From the NCBI RefSeq assembly GCF_033568475.1, contig NC_133120.1, forward strand, positions 94,444,151 through 94,508,150: a DNA stretch of 64,000 nt. Direction: 5' to 3'. Within the stretch, counting starts at the first letter, position 1, and the number at the start of each line of letters is the position of its first letter. Positions 47,801 to 58,720 of this stretch are shown in pieces. A program made the translations under genes and the position numbers. The stretch comes from Henckelia pumila. Lineage: Eukaryota; Streptophyta; Magnoliopsida; Lamiales; Gesneriaceae. Below the pieces are notes generated by a model that worked only from the letters and a program-made list of their open reading frames with translations, was not told where the DNA came from and did not search any database.

Positions 47801-49296
47801 GAGACTAAAGGAATCTTAGCTCGTGAACCTCGACCATAGAAATTCCATTTAGGAGCAAAACTAGGTCTAAATCGAACTATTCCTCTATAACAATCGACAG
47901 TGGCTTTATTAGAAGTTAGAACATCCATACCCACAATACAATCGAAATCATGCATAGGTAGGACTATAAGATTTAGGTACAACACATTATCAGCATAGAG
48001 CAACACCGCATTAAACACAACATTATCAGTTATGATCATTCTTCCCATTGGAGTAGCAACTGATAAATTTCCATTCATACTAGTGGTGCAAAGATCATGC
48101 GAAGCGATAAATGCATGAGAGATAAACGAATGTGATGCTCCCGTATCAAAGAGTACTCGTGCTGTAAAACCACATAGAGTGCAATTACCAGTAATTACAG
48201 TACCTGGAGCTGCCTGTGCCTCGTCCTCTGTCAAGGCAAATACACGAACTGGTGGCTGATTTTGCTGACCACCTGGACCTCTTGATTGCTGATGTGGCCT
48301 GCTCGACTGCTGAGAAGAGTGGGATGGTGCAGAAAATTTGCCACTAGGTGTTCCACCACCTGCCTGCACTGATTTTCCTGTCTGACTGGGGCAAACTCGA
48401 GCAAAGTGTCCTGGTCTGCCACAAACATTGCAAAGTCCTTGAACTCCCACACATTGATTGCTGAAATGTTTCCCACCGCAGTTATCACAATAAGGACCAG
48501 TGTAGCGTTGTCCACTCTGCTTTCCAGAACCTTCAGAACTAGTAGAACTAGAGCCAGATTTCTTGAATTGTTTCCCTTTTGGACGTAAAGATGAAGTACT
48601 AAAATGACTTGAAGATTGCTTGCCAGATTGGTGCTGGATAGGAGTCTTGTTTCCACCTCTCCTTCGAAAACTTGCCTCAGCCCTTTTTGCCAATTCCACA
48701 GCTTCGGGATAATTCATTGGCTTTCCAGTCGAGACAAATGGATGCAAGCGATCATCTAATCCTTCAGTGAAGCTTTCAACAATAGCTCCCTGACTAGCAG
48801 CAACATGAGGAGCATACTTCAACAGTTCGTAAAAAGTATCAGCATAGTCTTGCACCGACATATTTCCTTGTTTCAAGTTATGGAATTCAGTTGATTTGGC
48901 ACTATAGAATGATGGAGGACAATAACTTTCCCTGAACTTCAGCTTGAATACATCCCAAGACGGTGTTACTTTCTGAGATTCCAAAGTCATCAAGGTAGTA
49001 GCCCACCACATCTTAGCACGATCCTTCAACTGATGGAGTGCTAGCTTCAAACGTTGCGCCGACGGATATTCAATCAAATCAAAGAGATCTTCAATCTCGG
49101 TAATCCAGATTTCAGCTTTTTCAGGTCCCTCATTACCAAAATAACGAGGTGGACGCATGATATGGAAACGGGCAACTAACTCATCCATCCTAAGTTGTTC
49201 CAATCGTCCAGTAGCTTGATTAACCTCGGTATTAACATCAATGCGAGGTCTCCCACGACCACGCCCACGTTCAGCATTATTACCACTTTCAGCCAT
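44806..49296 (-). CDS. Gypsy 2 Gag-Pol polyprotein
   Basis: A single frame. I take the Met of [18 protein letters not shown] (49296) as the start, because the upstream extension (to 49389) is an untypical hydrophobic stretch. Domains in order: retrotransposon Gag ([20 protein letters not shown]), CCHC knuckle [14 protein letters not shown], aspartic protease DTGASHSF, reverse transcriptase with FIDDILIYS, RNase H ([15 protein letters not shown]), zinc-binding integrase end [16 protein letters not shown], integrase core ([45 protein letters not shown]), and a chromodomain-like tail ([19 protein letters not shown]). It serves replication of the element only. Confidence 0.92.
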   Translation of the reverse strand: MAESGNNAERGRGRGRPRIDVNTEVNQATGRLEQLRMDELVARFHIMRPPRYFGNEGPEKAEIWITEIEDLFDLIEYPSAQRLKLALHQLKDRAKMWWATTLMTLESQKVTPSWDVFKLKFRESYCPPSFYSAKSTEFHNLKQGNMSVQDYADTFYELLKYAPHVAASQGAIVESFTEGLDDRLHPFVSTGKPMNYPEAVELAKRAEASFRRRGGNKTPIQHQSGKQSSSHFSTSSLRPKGKQFKKSGSSSTSSEGSGKQSGQRYTGPYCDNCGGKHFSNQCVGVQGLCNVCGRPGHFARVCPSQTGKSVQAGGGTPSGKFSAPSHSSQQSSRPHQQSRGPGGQQNQPPVRVFALTEDEAQAAPGTVITGNCTLCGFTARVLFDTGASHSFISHAFIASHDLCTTSMNGNLSVATPMGRMIITDNVVFNAVLLYADNVLYLNLIVLPMHDFDCIVGMDVLTSNKATVDCYRGIVRFRPSFAPKWNFYGRGSRAKIPLVSSIEMTRLLDSGNEGFLVYAVDLSQGERSISDIPVVCEFSDVFPEEIPGFPPEREVEFSIELMPGTEPISRAPYRLAPVELKELKEQLQELLSKGYIRPSSSPWGAPVLFVKKKDGTMRMCIDYRQLNKSTIKNKYPLPRIDDLFDQLQGTAVYSKIDLRSGYHQVRVRQQDVTKTAFRTRYGHFEFLVMPFGLTNAPAIFMDLMNRVFRKYLDKFVIVFIDDILIYSKSEEEHAKHLRLILRILQKKQLYAKLSKCEFWLDRVVFLGHVISEHGISVDPSKVEAVLNWPRPTNVPDIRSFMGLAGYYRRFIEGFSKIAKPITLLTQKNQKFIWSDECESSFVELKKRLTSAPVLTIPSGSGGFVVCTDASSRGLGCVLMQHGRVVAYGSRQLKTHESRYPVHDLELAAIVFALKVWRHYLFGEQFVIYSDHKSLKYLFSQSDLNMRQRRWMDLLKDYDCEIQYQPGKVNVIADALSRKVDNDAQLSSIYISKLHEDICTSGLNFQIQGNAICVSQISVEPELIQIIKAAQKSDDQIQKSYDLVTQGHQSGFSIYLDDSLRLNGRLVVPDIPDLRTAILNEAHCTRYSIHPGGNKMYHILRPQFWWKNMKKDVAEFVSRCMVCQQVKAERMRPGGLLHSLEVPQWNWEHVAMDFVTHLPRTSRHFDAIWVVVDRLSKSAHFIPYERTYSYKKMARLFIENIVRLHGVPVAIVSDRDPRFTSKFWTSFQKEMGTRLAMSTAYHPQTDGQTERTIQTLEDLLRAVVMDFKESWQEALPLAEFSYNNSFQVTIGMAPFEALYGRRCRSPLCWDEFGEKQLTGPEIVQEMHDKVQLIRQRMKAAQDRQTSYANKRRRPLEFQVDDFVFLKISPFRGVVRFGMRGKLSPRYIGPYRIVERIGPCAYRLELPQSLDGIHDVFHVSMLRKYEPDPSHVIQPDEVELDPALSYTEYPMSVLDRKEKVLRNKVVPLVRVQWSRHGVEESTWETEEKIRTSYPYLFDS

Positions 49297-49467
49297 TCTA
49301 TAAATATAAATCATAATAAGAATTAGAATGAAAATAAACATATCACATATGCACATAAACATGCTGAAAAGTAGCAACAACAAGCGCAAAAATCAACTTT
49401 AGTGTCTAGACTCGAGTGTCCTAGACTCTAGTTTGAGCATATCCCAGTTTATGCTTTGATACCATGA

Positions 49468-51594
49468 TGTGAGGCCCGGTTACTCTAATTACATTTAATT
49501 ATCATACAAACAAATAATTAGAAGTCAAAGTAGCGGAAAAACGATTTAAAATAAATTTTGGGCCTATAAAAATTTCGGCATGACCTCCCCGTAAGTAGGA
49601 CATCTCAAAATACACAGACAACAGTTTATTTAAAATAACTAAAACTAGGAACTCAACAAACTTAAACATCACACAACCATGTGCCGGCCAGGCACGAAAA
49701 CAAATTAAAACAGTTAACACATACCTGAGCCGACAAGGCTTGATAATAATTTAAAACATAGCAGGAACTCTCAAATACAACACAAATACATCGGGGCATC
49801 TCCCCGGAGAATATAAAAATGACTCTAACATAATACATAATATAACTCCGATAATACATAATATAACTGGGAGACAAGACATGATCCAACCTCCTCAACG
49901 AGCTCCGCCAGCGGACCCTCCGCCTGGTGCTGAAAAGTCACTTGGGTAGCCTACCATGGTGCCAAACAGCAGCCACAGTAGCCCCCCAGAATTAACTGAG
50001 GTTAGGATTCTGGTATGAAACAGTTAGGCAACAACAACAAAACATATAAACTATGCATAAACACATTATAAAATGTAGTACGCAATGCATGAACTGGGCT
50101 CAAAGTAAACGGGATAACAGAAGCCAACAAACGGTACGATAACAACTGGAACAATGCTCGAGCTAGAACACAGGGGAGCTACATCGTCATGTAACTAAAC
50201 CGCCCTGCCAAGTATGCGAGGTATGTCGTGCTGGGTGAAATTAAACACCCACGACTCGGCCTCCATACAGCTGATAACGATACAACAGATAGGCACAATA
50301 ACGAACAACATACGATGTCAAGATTCCAAGTGCATATCACACAGAAAATGCATCAAGGAATAGACAATCATAATTTCGGTCTCAGGGATACTAGGCATAA
50401 AAAGCCACCAGCTGATTCCCGAAATAACAATGCGTGTGCCCAGAGTACAATACAACATGATAACGGGTAACAAGAATGATAGGGCTCAACGTGTGACGTA
50501 GTGAATATCATGCCCTATTCTAAATGCCACAAAATATATCAAATAATTTAACATATAAACAACGAGGCATTTAAATTCACATAATCCATATAGTTCACGT
50601 AATCAACATAATATCGGCAAAACAATATTTATATTTTTATCGTTGTATGTTACCAACCGTAACATACCTATACCAATTCAAACGAAGGTCCTCAACTCTA
50701 ATTCCCAAAGTTTCGGCCTACAACACAATTAATATTCCAATATATATCAAAACGATGCGATATAACCAACGAAATCAAATTAAATCCAAGCGGGTAAAAT
50801 CCCAATATCGAGCAGCCCACTATACCTCAACTAAACCAGTTGGAAACTCACGCTCAAGGCTGGAAGAAGGGATTAAAACATCACAACTCGAAGCTAAACT
50901 AGCTGGACCGGGACAGCCTTCGAGCTCGCCGGAAAACTCACCGAAAAAGGCTGGAAATGAACTGAATGAACAGGGGAAGGTTCAGCTATCTATAAGCTTT
51001 GAGATACAGCAGAAATACAGCAGAATTATTGTCTAAAAGACTCTGAGATCGAAGCTTTCTTACCTGAAGAAACGCAGCAGAAAATAGCAGCACGTCTAGC
51101 TTCTGAAAGTAGCTCGATTCGGGCTCAAACGGGCATCAAATTCATCGCTTCTTAGCTTGAATCGAAGCCACGGATGTAAGGAAGAAAACCCAACAAACGA
51201 ATCGAATTTTGGACTCCGAACGAAGAAGTTATGGGCAATTTACCGGAGCTGCGCAGAGGGGTGACGGGAGTGACGGGATTTGGGGATGACTTCTCTTTTC
51301 TTTTTCTTTCCTTAGCTTTTGTATGAAGCGTGGATATGTATATATGTAAGGGTGTGTGTGTCCTTTATTTAATTATTATTTGGGCAACTTGACACAGTCC
51401 AGATATTTTAACGCTCGTGTATTATTTTAGCTCTAATATGTATTTTATATCGTTTAAATCTCGATATTCAAAAATAAATATTTTTTTTAATACACTTTCT
51501 AATTTATTTGGCATAAATAATTATTTTTATTTAACATCTCAATAATTATTCTAATTATGCCAAATTACCAGATAATTAACTTTTGGGTCTTACA
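49468..51594 (-). repeat. Gypsy 2 5' LTR
   Basis: A 2127-bp LTR ending inward at a tRNA-Met-type primer-binding site. Outer flank ATAGT. Confidence 0.92.
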
Positions 51595-51599
51595 ATAGT

Positions 51600-53283
51600 G
51601 ACATACAAAAGGACGCTTCCATTGTTTTGTCTTAGGAACAGAAACATCTTTTTCAACAATGAGTTTCTTACCTTTCGAAGCAGTTGAAGGATGGTTCAAG
51701 GAATCATTACCTTCCTTCACAAACACTGGTGTTTTGGAACATTCACCAGTTTCAAAAACACTTTCTTTAAAACCAAGTCCAAACTTATCATTCTTACCCA
51801 TAGTCAAAATGGAATCAAGTTTGCTTGAACTGGAATTAAATTTATCAAGTGTAGTTTTTGCTCTTTCAAGTTCAGAATTCAGCAACCCTAATTCCATATC
51901 TTTCTTACTCATGAGAATTTCCAGTCTAGCCACAGCAGCTTTCAATTCAGTATTCTCTTTTGTAAGAGTTGTGTTCAACTGATTCCTCTTGTTCCAATCA
52001 CTGTATAACTCTTCATAGAGTTTTTGAATACCTTCCAGAGTATAAGGATCAGCTACCTGTTCTTCATGATTGCTGGAATTGACAAGGTTAGAAGCAACAA
52101 AACAAAAAGATTTTTGGATAGTGTTGCGTCCAGGTGTTGCAACACCGGAGCCAACACCAAGAGGATTAATCTGAAAATTTTTCTTACTCTCCAGTAAAGC
52201 AGTAAAAGATATGAGATCTGCTTGTTCAACCTTTTCTTGTTCTTCTTCAGAATCATCATCACTCAGAGAAACATTCATACCTTTCCGAAGGCGATTTGCG
52301 CATTCATAAGCATAGTGGCCATATCCCTTACATTCCCTGCATTGAATGTTATCAAAATTTTTGCTTGAGGACTGAACCTTACTATCATACCTTTGGTGAG
52401 GTCCTCGAGTAGCAGCAGGTTTTTGAGGCTTCTCTGAAGTAGGCAGTCTAGGAAAATTTGAGGATTGTGCACTTTTCACATCCTTCTTTTCTTTCATTAC
52501 CTTGAGATAATCAGTAAATTTCTTCGAGATCAAGGCAATAGAATTTTCCTCAAGATCAGAATCCTTTACTTCCTGTTGAACTTCAGCAAAATCATTGTAA
52601 ACATTATTAGATACTTGAAAAGCAATAGACTTACCTTTCGAGTCATCTTCGGCTTCCAACTCCATCTCATAGGTGCGAAGAGAACTAATTAATTCATCCA
52701 AACCCATTATAGATGTATCTTTTGATTCATCTATAGCACAAACCTTGGTGTGCAATCTTTTGGGAATAGAACGAAGCACTTTCGATACAAGTCTCTCGTT
52801 CGAAATAGGATCACCAAGAATAGATGCTTCATTAGCAAGGCTCTTCAACCTTCCATTTTATTCCATGATGGTCTCTGATTCCTCCATTCTCATTTTCTCA
52901 AATTTTGAAGTTATGAGACGCATCCTTGTCTTCTTGACACTAGCCGAGCCTTCACAGTGGGTTTGTAGTTTCTCCCAAGCATCCCTAGCACAAGTACAAG
53001 TACCAATTAGATTAAACATGTTCATATCAACTGAAGTGAACATAGCATTAAGAGCTTTAGCATTATAAATAGCCGCAGTATTCTCTTCGGCTGTCCATTG
53101 TGATCTTGGCTTTGGTCCTGGTACATCATCATCTCTCATCGGTGGTGTCCAACCATCAAGAACACGTTGCCAAGCCCTGGACTCAATGTATTGAATATAC
53201 ATGCTCATCTTCAATTTCCAAGAGCCGTAATTTGTTCCATCCAAAATAGGTAGGTGAATTGCACTTGTGTACGGAGTGTCCAT
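51600..53283 (-). mobile_element. Copia gag region
   Basis: Begins MDTPYTSAIHLPILDGTNYG, the N-terminus usual for plant Copia Gag, continues through a UBN2-type Gag region and a CCHC knuckle CRECKGYGHYAYEC, then a coiled-coil-like segment. It belongs to the Copia element at 25241-54180 and is interrupted downstream by gypsy 2. Looks broken. Confidence 0.8.
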
Positions 53284-53333
53284 AACTAACCTGTAACACA
53301 AACCAGGAACTCACTTAGTAAAGTCAAGTGGTG

Positions 53334-53345
53334 GCTCTGATGCCA
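53334..53345 (-). other. Copia primer-binding site
   Basis: TGGCATCAGAGC on the minus strand resembles the initiator-tRNA-Met primer-binding site of plant retroelements (TGGTATCAGAGC). It lies about 370 bp inward of the 469-bp shared terminal repeat, just past a TTTCA sequence that could be the true inner LTR edge. Confidence 0.6.
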
Positions 53346-53711
53346 CGTGAAAAAAACGGTGTACGTGGTTGTTATGTAAAATAAGACAGTGTTGTACTTC
53401 GTGTCGTAAAACCAAAGACAACACAGTGCAGCGGAAATTTAAAGCGTAAATAAAACTCAAGTAATAACTTTTGCACGAGTATAAAACTCGTGCGGGTGCC
53501 TTAGGGCTAAATATCACTAGTAAACGTAAGAGCAGTCTTACAAAACAATCCTAGTGATTTTACGAAAAATCATTAAATACTAAATTTCTCAACACGTTGA
53601 GAAATCAAACTTGCATCCTAAAATAGACAAGGTATAAAAACTTATTGGATGCAACTCCCGTGGCCTAAATTGAAGAGACAGTAAAGATCTTCAACAACAC
53701 AATTCCCATAG

Positions 53712-54180
53712 TGTTGTCTCTGATGTCTTCAACACGAATGGCAACACGGGGACATGCAACAACGATGGTTGCAAACCTTGCTTCATAATTCTTCAAAATC
53801 TTCACTCGAATTCTTCAGAGTATGCGCAGAGTAGTTTTCGTCTGAAGCCTCACTTTTCTTGTGCGTGGAAATCCCCTTTTATAGATAATCATCCAAGCTT
53901 TGAAGATTTCCTTAGATAGAGTCCTACAAGAATATGTAACAACCTTTTAGTAGGAAATAAACTCTATCAATACATGGAAATCAAATCATGATAATATCAA
54001 ATTATATTTTATCAAATAATCACATTATCACGATATGATTTAAACTTTGGCAAATATATCTTTAACATATACGAGATATACATGAAATATTTACCAAATA
54101 ATCTATCTTGTCTAGAAAGCAAAATCTTCTAATTTCCAATTAATTGGGGCCGAAATATACAAGGAATAAAATTCCTTTCA
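53712..54180 (-). repeat. Copia terminal repeat (5' LTR, part shared with the other end)
   Basis: 469 bp matching 25241-25709. It contains a TATA box (TATAAAAGGGG on the minus strand, about 53873-53883). The outer flank AGTTG is at 54181-54185. The 5' LTR may continue inward to about 53348. Confidence 0.85.
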
Positions 54181-54600
54181 AGTTGCATCATGATCATATC
54201 CAAGTTTCTTTGAGAGGTCTTCAATGCACACTTTGGTTATCTCACTGAAGCTGTTCATGACATCCACAATACGATCTTCTACTTCAGCCACTCTTTTGCG
54301 TTTTTTGCCCAATAATTTCTTACCTGATGTTGCCTCAGCTGAGATTGAATCTGCTGCAGACATTGAATCACCATTGTCTGCAGACCCACCAATAATCTTT
54401 TCCAGTCCAATTTCAATCCCAGCACCATCATCTTTCCCCAAGTTTAAGACATCCTCATGTACTGCATCAGCAAAGGTCTCGATGTGTTCCCCAGTTGCAC
54501 GATCACGTCCAAAAATATCACACCAGTCATTATAATATGGTCAAGACCTGTACCTCATCCCACGGATGCTGTTGTCGATTTGTCTCGATCTTGATTGTTC
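54181..54600 (-). pseudogene. Harbinger Myb/SANT-like accessory protein, central piece
   Basis: Minus-strand coding sequence YYNDWCDIFGRDRATGEHIE, then an acidic linker, the nuclear-signal-like KKLLGKKRKR, and a helical segment ending LSKKLGYDHDAT at the Copia insertion point. The FGRDRATGE motif is common in plant Myb/SANT-like Harbinger proteins. The N-terminal DNA-binding trihelix was not found in this copy. Confidence 0.65.
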
Positions 54601-55031
54601 ATAGCATAACAACTTCTGCCAAATGATAATAAAGAATGTACAAAGTTAGTATTTCTATTACATAACTCAAAATTAATATTGTTCAATCAATATTCTTTCT
54701 TATATGAGAAATATTTAAAAAGTAATAAACTATTGAATGTTTAAACAATATGCAATAAACAAGATCGAAAACAGAATGGTTCTTGAAATTCTCATTTGAG
54801 AAATTTTTAAAAACTAATAACCTATTAATTAGAAAAGACAAACATGACTTCATATAATTATAACATATAATCATCGACAAAACCATTTTCACAAGGTGTG
54901 ATTGAGTAAAGAACATGGACACTCCAACACATGGTGCAGATCAGAACCTCAGCCCACACTATTTGTAGCTTCAGTAAACCAAGCAACAATACTGTAATAA
55001 ATTAGTTGTAGCACACAGAGAGCACCATCGG

Positions 55032-57172
55032 TGTAAAGACCCAATTTTACTATATTAATTAATTTGTGTGTTAAAAATATGTATTTATAAATATCGGGTT
55101 ATAGACGATATTAAAATGCATATTTTATTTATCGAGCACACATGAGTTGAAATAACTCGAACCGGGTCAAAATTTAACTCCGAATGAATAAAATAAGACA
55201 CACATTAAACTAATACATATCCATATACAAATAAATAATATATATATCATAATCTCTCTCCTCCAAAAATATCCACCACCTCCGCCTCGTCTGTTCTTCT
55301 CTATTTTGTTTTTCAAAATTTTCCTATCGCTTCAAATCTCCGTATCTTTGTCGTCGGTAATCGATTTTCGAAAATAAATATAGTTCCGGAATTCTCGCGA
55401 CGTAAGCTTTCTTTTGATGCCAATTTCGTAAGGTTTTGTCGCTATCTCGAAAACCCGACTTCAACCGCCGCCATCGTTCGCCGTCGTTCGCCGCCGCCAA
55501 TCGTCGCCGGAGAGTAGGGGAAAGTTGTGTCAGTTGTTTAACCCTTTAATTCCAAGATTTGAGGTTATTTTCAGTAGCTAGGGTTTAGAATTTTGGGAAT
55601 TTCGATTCAATTAACTTCAGATAATTGATATTTGATTTATTATTGATTGTAGGTGTTATATCGGAGTCGATTGAAGGTATTGGCTATTTTTCAGAAATTA
55701 TTCGGCCATTATTTCGAATTTTTAGATTATTGTAATTGGGATTTTCGACTTTTTAAGGTTATTGGAATCAATATTTGGATATTTGAATGTGTAGAATTGT
55801 TAGATATGAATTTCTGAAAATTTCAGATTATGTACCTTTGGGTATTTCGACATTTTAGAGTCATTTACTGATATTTAGACATTGATAGGATATTTGGAAC
55901 TGTTAGTTTGATTTTTAGACTTAGTTTCAGTAAATGATTTTTCCACAGGATTGGATTATTCGAGAAATACTTGAGATATTTTTGTGGTAAATTAAGTGTT
56001 GGTTGAGGTACGTATGAGCTGTTTATATTACGACGTCTATAATGACATGTAATGTTATTGAGTATTTTGTAATGAGTGATAACGTGTTTTATGTGCTTAT
56101 GTGAATTATATGATTGCATTCACTCATTTACATTGATTGTTAATGTGCAAAATTGGGAATAATTCCTATTTTCTTTTAATAAAATAAAATAAATTTCAAA
56201 TATATTTTTATTGAAAATATTAAGGGATATTCGTCAAATAAGCATGTTAACAATTTTTCATAGCACGTTGAGCTTTGACTCCTTTGATTGCTATTGATAT
56301 TGATCTCTTGAGATGTATTGAGTCATCGATGGAGCGAGTGACATTATTTAGTGCACTCCTGAGTTAGCACGAGATCGAGCGGGTAGCAACCGTGCTCTCG
56401 ATGCTACTTACGACACTCCTGATGACATCATGAGGCCGGACGGGTAGCTCCTGTCGCCCTCGATGCTACGTGTGTGGATTAGCAGTGATTATTCAAAGTC
56501 AGCTGCGTTCCTGGCATGGGTGGCCACTGAGATTATTGTGATACGATTATTTGGACTCCATTTGGTATCCCTTATTCTATTGATACCTGTCACGCATTGC
56601 ATTGCATGTCATTGCATTGTACTTGATTTTATTCATGTCAGTTATATTTGTCGTAATTTTTCTAGTTCGTCGTACTGGGGTCCGACCCCTGTTTTCTTTT
56701 TATGTTGTGGTTATTTGTGATTCCATAGCAGGTTATCCAGGGGGATTTGACGCATCTGGTGGAGCGTCATCTAGTGGTACCCAGTGAGTCGAGCGTGGAG
56801 TCGAGTTCCCAGATATATGTATATATCAGTTTAGCGAGTTTTATATTTGCCGGGGTGATGCCCTGTGTATCTGTATCGATAGTTTTGGACTTTGTTTTGG
56901 ATTGTTATTTGTGTGATCGAGCCTTGCCGGCTCTGCATGTGTTTAGTCCTGGCCAGTGCGGCTATAGGTTTGTAAATTGGTTTTGTGTCTCTATTTTCGA
57001 GTATATATTGCTGGTTGTGTTGTACAGGTTTTTGGGATGTCCTATTTACGAATAGGTCATGCCGAATTTTCTATAGGCCCAAAACACAAATTTTTAACTC
57101 GTTTTCGCTGTTTACATTAGTTAATCCTGGTTTTTTATCATTAAATATTAAATCAGGATACGGGTCCTTTCA
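55032..57172 (+). repeat. Gypsy 3 5' LTR
   Basis: A 2141-bp LTR, similar throughout to 58721-60846. Confidence 0.88.
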
Positions 57173-57276
57173 TTTGGTATCAAAGCAGCGCAGAAGACTG
57201 ATCCATACATTCATCACTTGAAGAATTAACTCCAGCAGGTCACTCAGGGAAATTCATTGTTGCTTCTGATGGATGT

Positions 57277-58644
57277 TTGCGTTATAATGGTAGACTTGTG
57301 GTTCCGAATTTGATAGATTTGAAAGAAGAGATACTACGAGAAGCTCATTGTAGTCGACATAGTATACATTCTGGAATTCAAAAGATGTATCATATCTTGA
57401 AAGCCCATTATTGGTGGGAAGGTATGAAGAAAGATATTTCTGACTTTGTGGCTAAGTGCCTGACGTGTCAACAAGTGAAAGCTAAAAGAATGAGACCAGG
57501 TGGTATGTTACTTAGTCTTGAAGTACCACAGTGGAATTGGGAACACATTACTATGGATTTCGTGATACACCTACCTCGATCTAATCGTGGTTGTGATGCC
57601 ATTTGGGATATTGTGGATAGATTGTCTAAATCTGCCCATTTTATTCCATATAATCGTACTTGGACATATACGAAAATGGCGAAAATGTACATTGATCAGA
57701 TAGTGGGATTGCATGGTGTGCCAGTTACTATAGTATCAGACCGTGATCCCAGATTTACTTCTAAGTTTTGGTCTAGTTTACAATCTGCTTTGGGTTCTAA
57801 ATTGGCCATGAGTACTGCCTATCATCCACAGACAGATGGTCAATCTGAAAGAACTATTCAGGCACTCGAAGATTTATTACGAGCTGTTGTGATGGATTTC
57901 AGTGGTGGTTGGAAAGAATCTTTAGCTTTGGTGGGATTCTCTTACAATAATAGTTATCAAGTATCTATCGGGATGACACCATTTGAAGCCTTGTATGGCA
58001 GAAAATGTAGATCTCCGATATGTTGGGAAGAAGTAGGAGAACGACAATTGTCAGGACCAGAATTTATTCAAGAGATGAAAGAAAAAGTTGAACTGATCAG
58101 GAAAAGAATGAAAAAAACCCAGGATTGTCAAGCCAGCTATGCTAATAACAGACGTAGACCTTTAGAATTTCAGGTTGGCGATTTTGTTTTCTTGAAAGTA
58201 TCACCATTTCGTGGTACTATGAGATTTGGGTGTAAAGGAAAATTAGCTCCTCGTTATATCGGTCCGTACGAGATTGTTGAGAAGATTGGTATTTTGGCGT
58301 ATCGTTTGAACTTGCCGCAGAGTTTGTCTGCGATACATGATGTATTTCACGTATGTATGCTGCGAAAGTATGAACCAGATCCTTCTCATATCTTGAGGGC
58401 TGATGATGTGGAGTTGAATAGTTCCCTTAGCTATATTAAGTATCCAGTGCAAATTCTTGATCGTAAAGAAAAGCAACTTAGGAATAAGACGATTCCTTTA
58501 GTTATGGTCGAATGGAGTAGACATGGGAGAGAAGAAGCTACGTGGGAATTGGAGTCTAGAATGCGTCAAGAATGGCCTAATTTGTTTGACAATGTGATGA
58601 ATTATGCCATGTACTCCGATTTTCCTATGTACTATCAGTGGTAG
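57277..58644 (+). mobile_element. Gypsy 3 remaining pol region (integrase and C-terminal tail)
   Basis: About 455 codons: zinc-binding [16 protein letters not shown], integrase core ([25 protein letters not shown]), PRYIGPYEIVEKIG and the chromodomain-like tail (VEWSRHGREEATWELE). Tekay/Del-type Ty3/gypsy. Not a host gene. Confidence 0.85.
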
Positions 58645-58720
58645 ATGTTTAATCCCTTTGTATATAAGTTTGATGTGTGTTAATTTCGAGGAAAAAAATT
58701 TTTTTTTAGAGGGGGAGAAA

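Larger units (their letters stand above)
42603..51594 (-). mobile_element. Ty3/gypsy (Tekay/Del-type) retrotransposon 2, looks whole and very young
   Basis: 9.0 kb with LTRs 42603-44719 and 49468-51594 (TGTGAGGCCC...GGTCTTACA) and target duplication ATAGT (42598-42602, 51595-51599), inserted in the Copia element between gag and pol. The primer-binding site TGGTATCAAAGC lies next to the 5' LTR on the minus strand, and a purine tract lies next to the 3' LTR. Only about three differences were seen between the LTRs over 2.1 kb, implying insertion perhaps within the last 100,000 years or so. One continuous gag-pol frame is present. It looks whole. Confidence 0.92.
25241..54180 (-). mobile_element. 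Ty1/Copia retrotransposon with envelope-like ORF, nested and broken
   Basis: Bounded by 469-bp terminal repeats (25241-25709 and 53712-54180; 5'-TG...CA-3') and a perfect target duplication AGTTG. The coding order on the minus strand is gag with a CCHC knuckle, protease/integrase, reverse transcriptase and RNase H, then an extra envelope-like ORF before a purine tract (AAAAAGGGGGAG) beside the 3' repeat. This layout resembles the Sirevirus lineage. Two later gypsy elements sit inside it. The terminal repeats differ at roughly ten positions by eye (about 2%), suggesting insertion within the last one or two million years. It is broken: two large insertions plus a few smaller breaks. Confidence 0.85.

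Noticed and set aside
56463-57221. Hydrophobic ORFs in the gypsy 3 LTR (repeated near 60135-60728)
   Set aside because: Present in both LTRs and not conserved as proteins; not membrane-protein genes.
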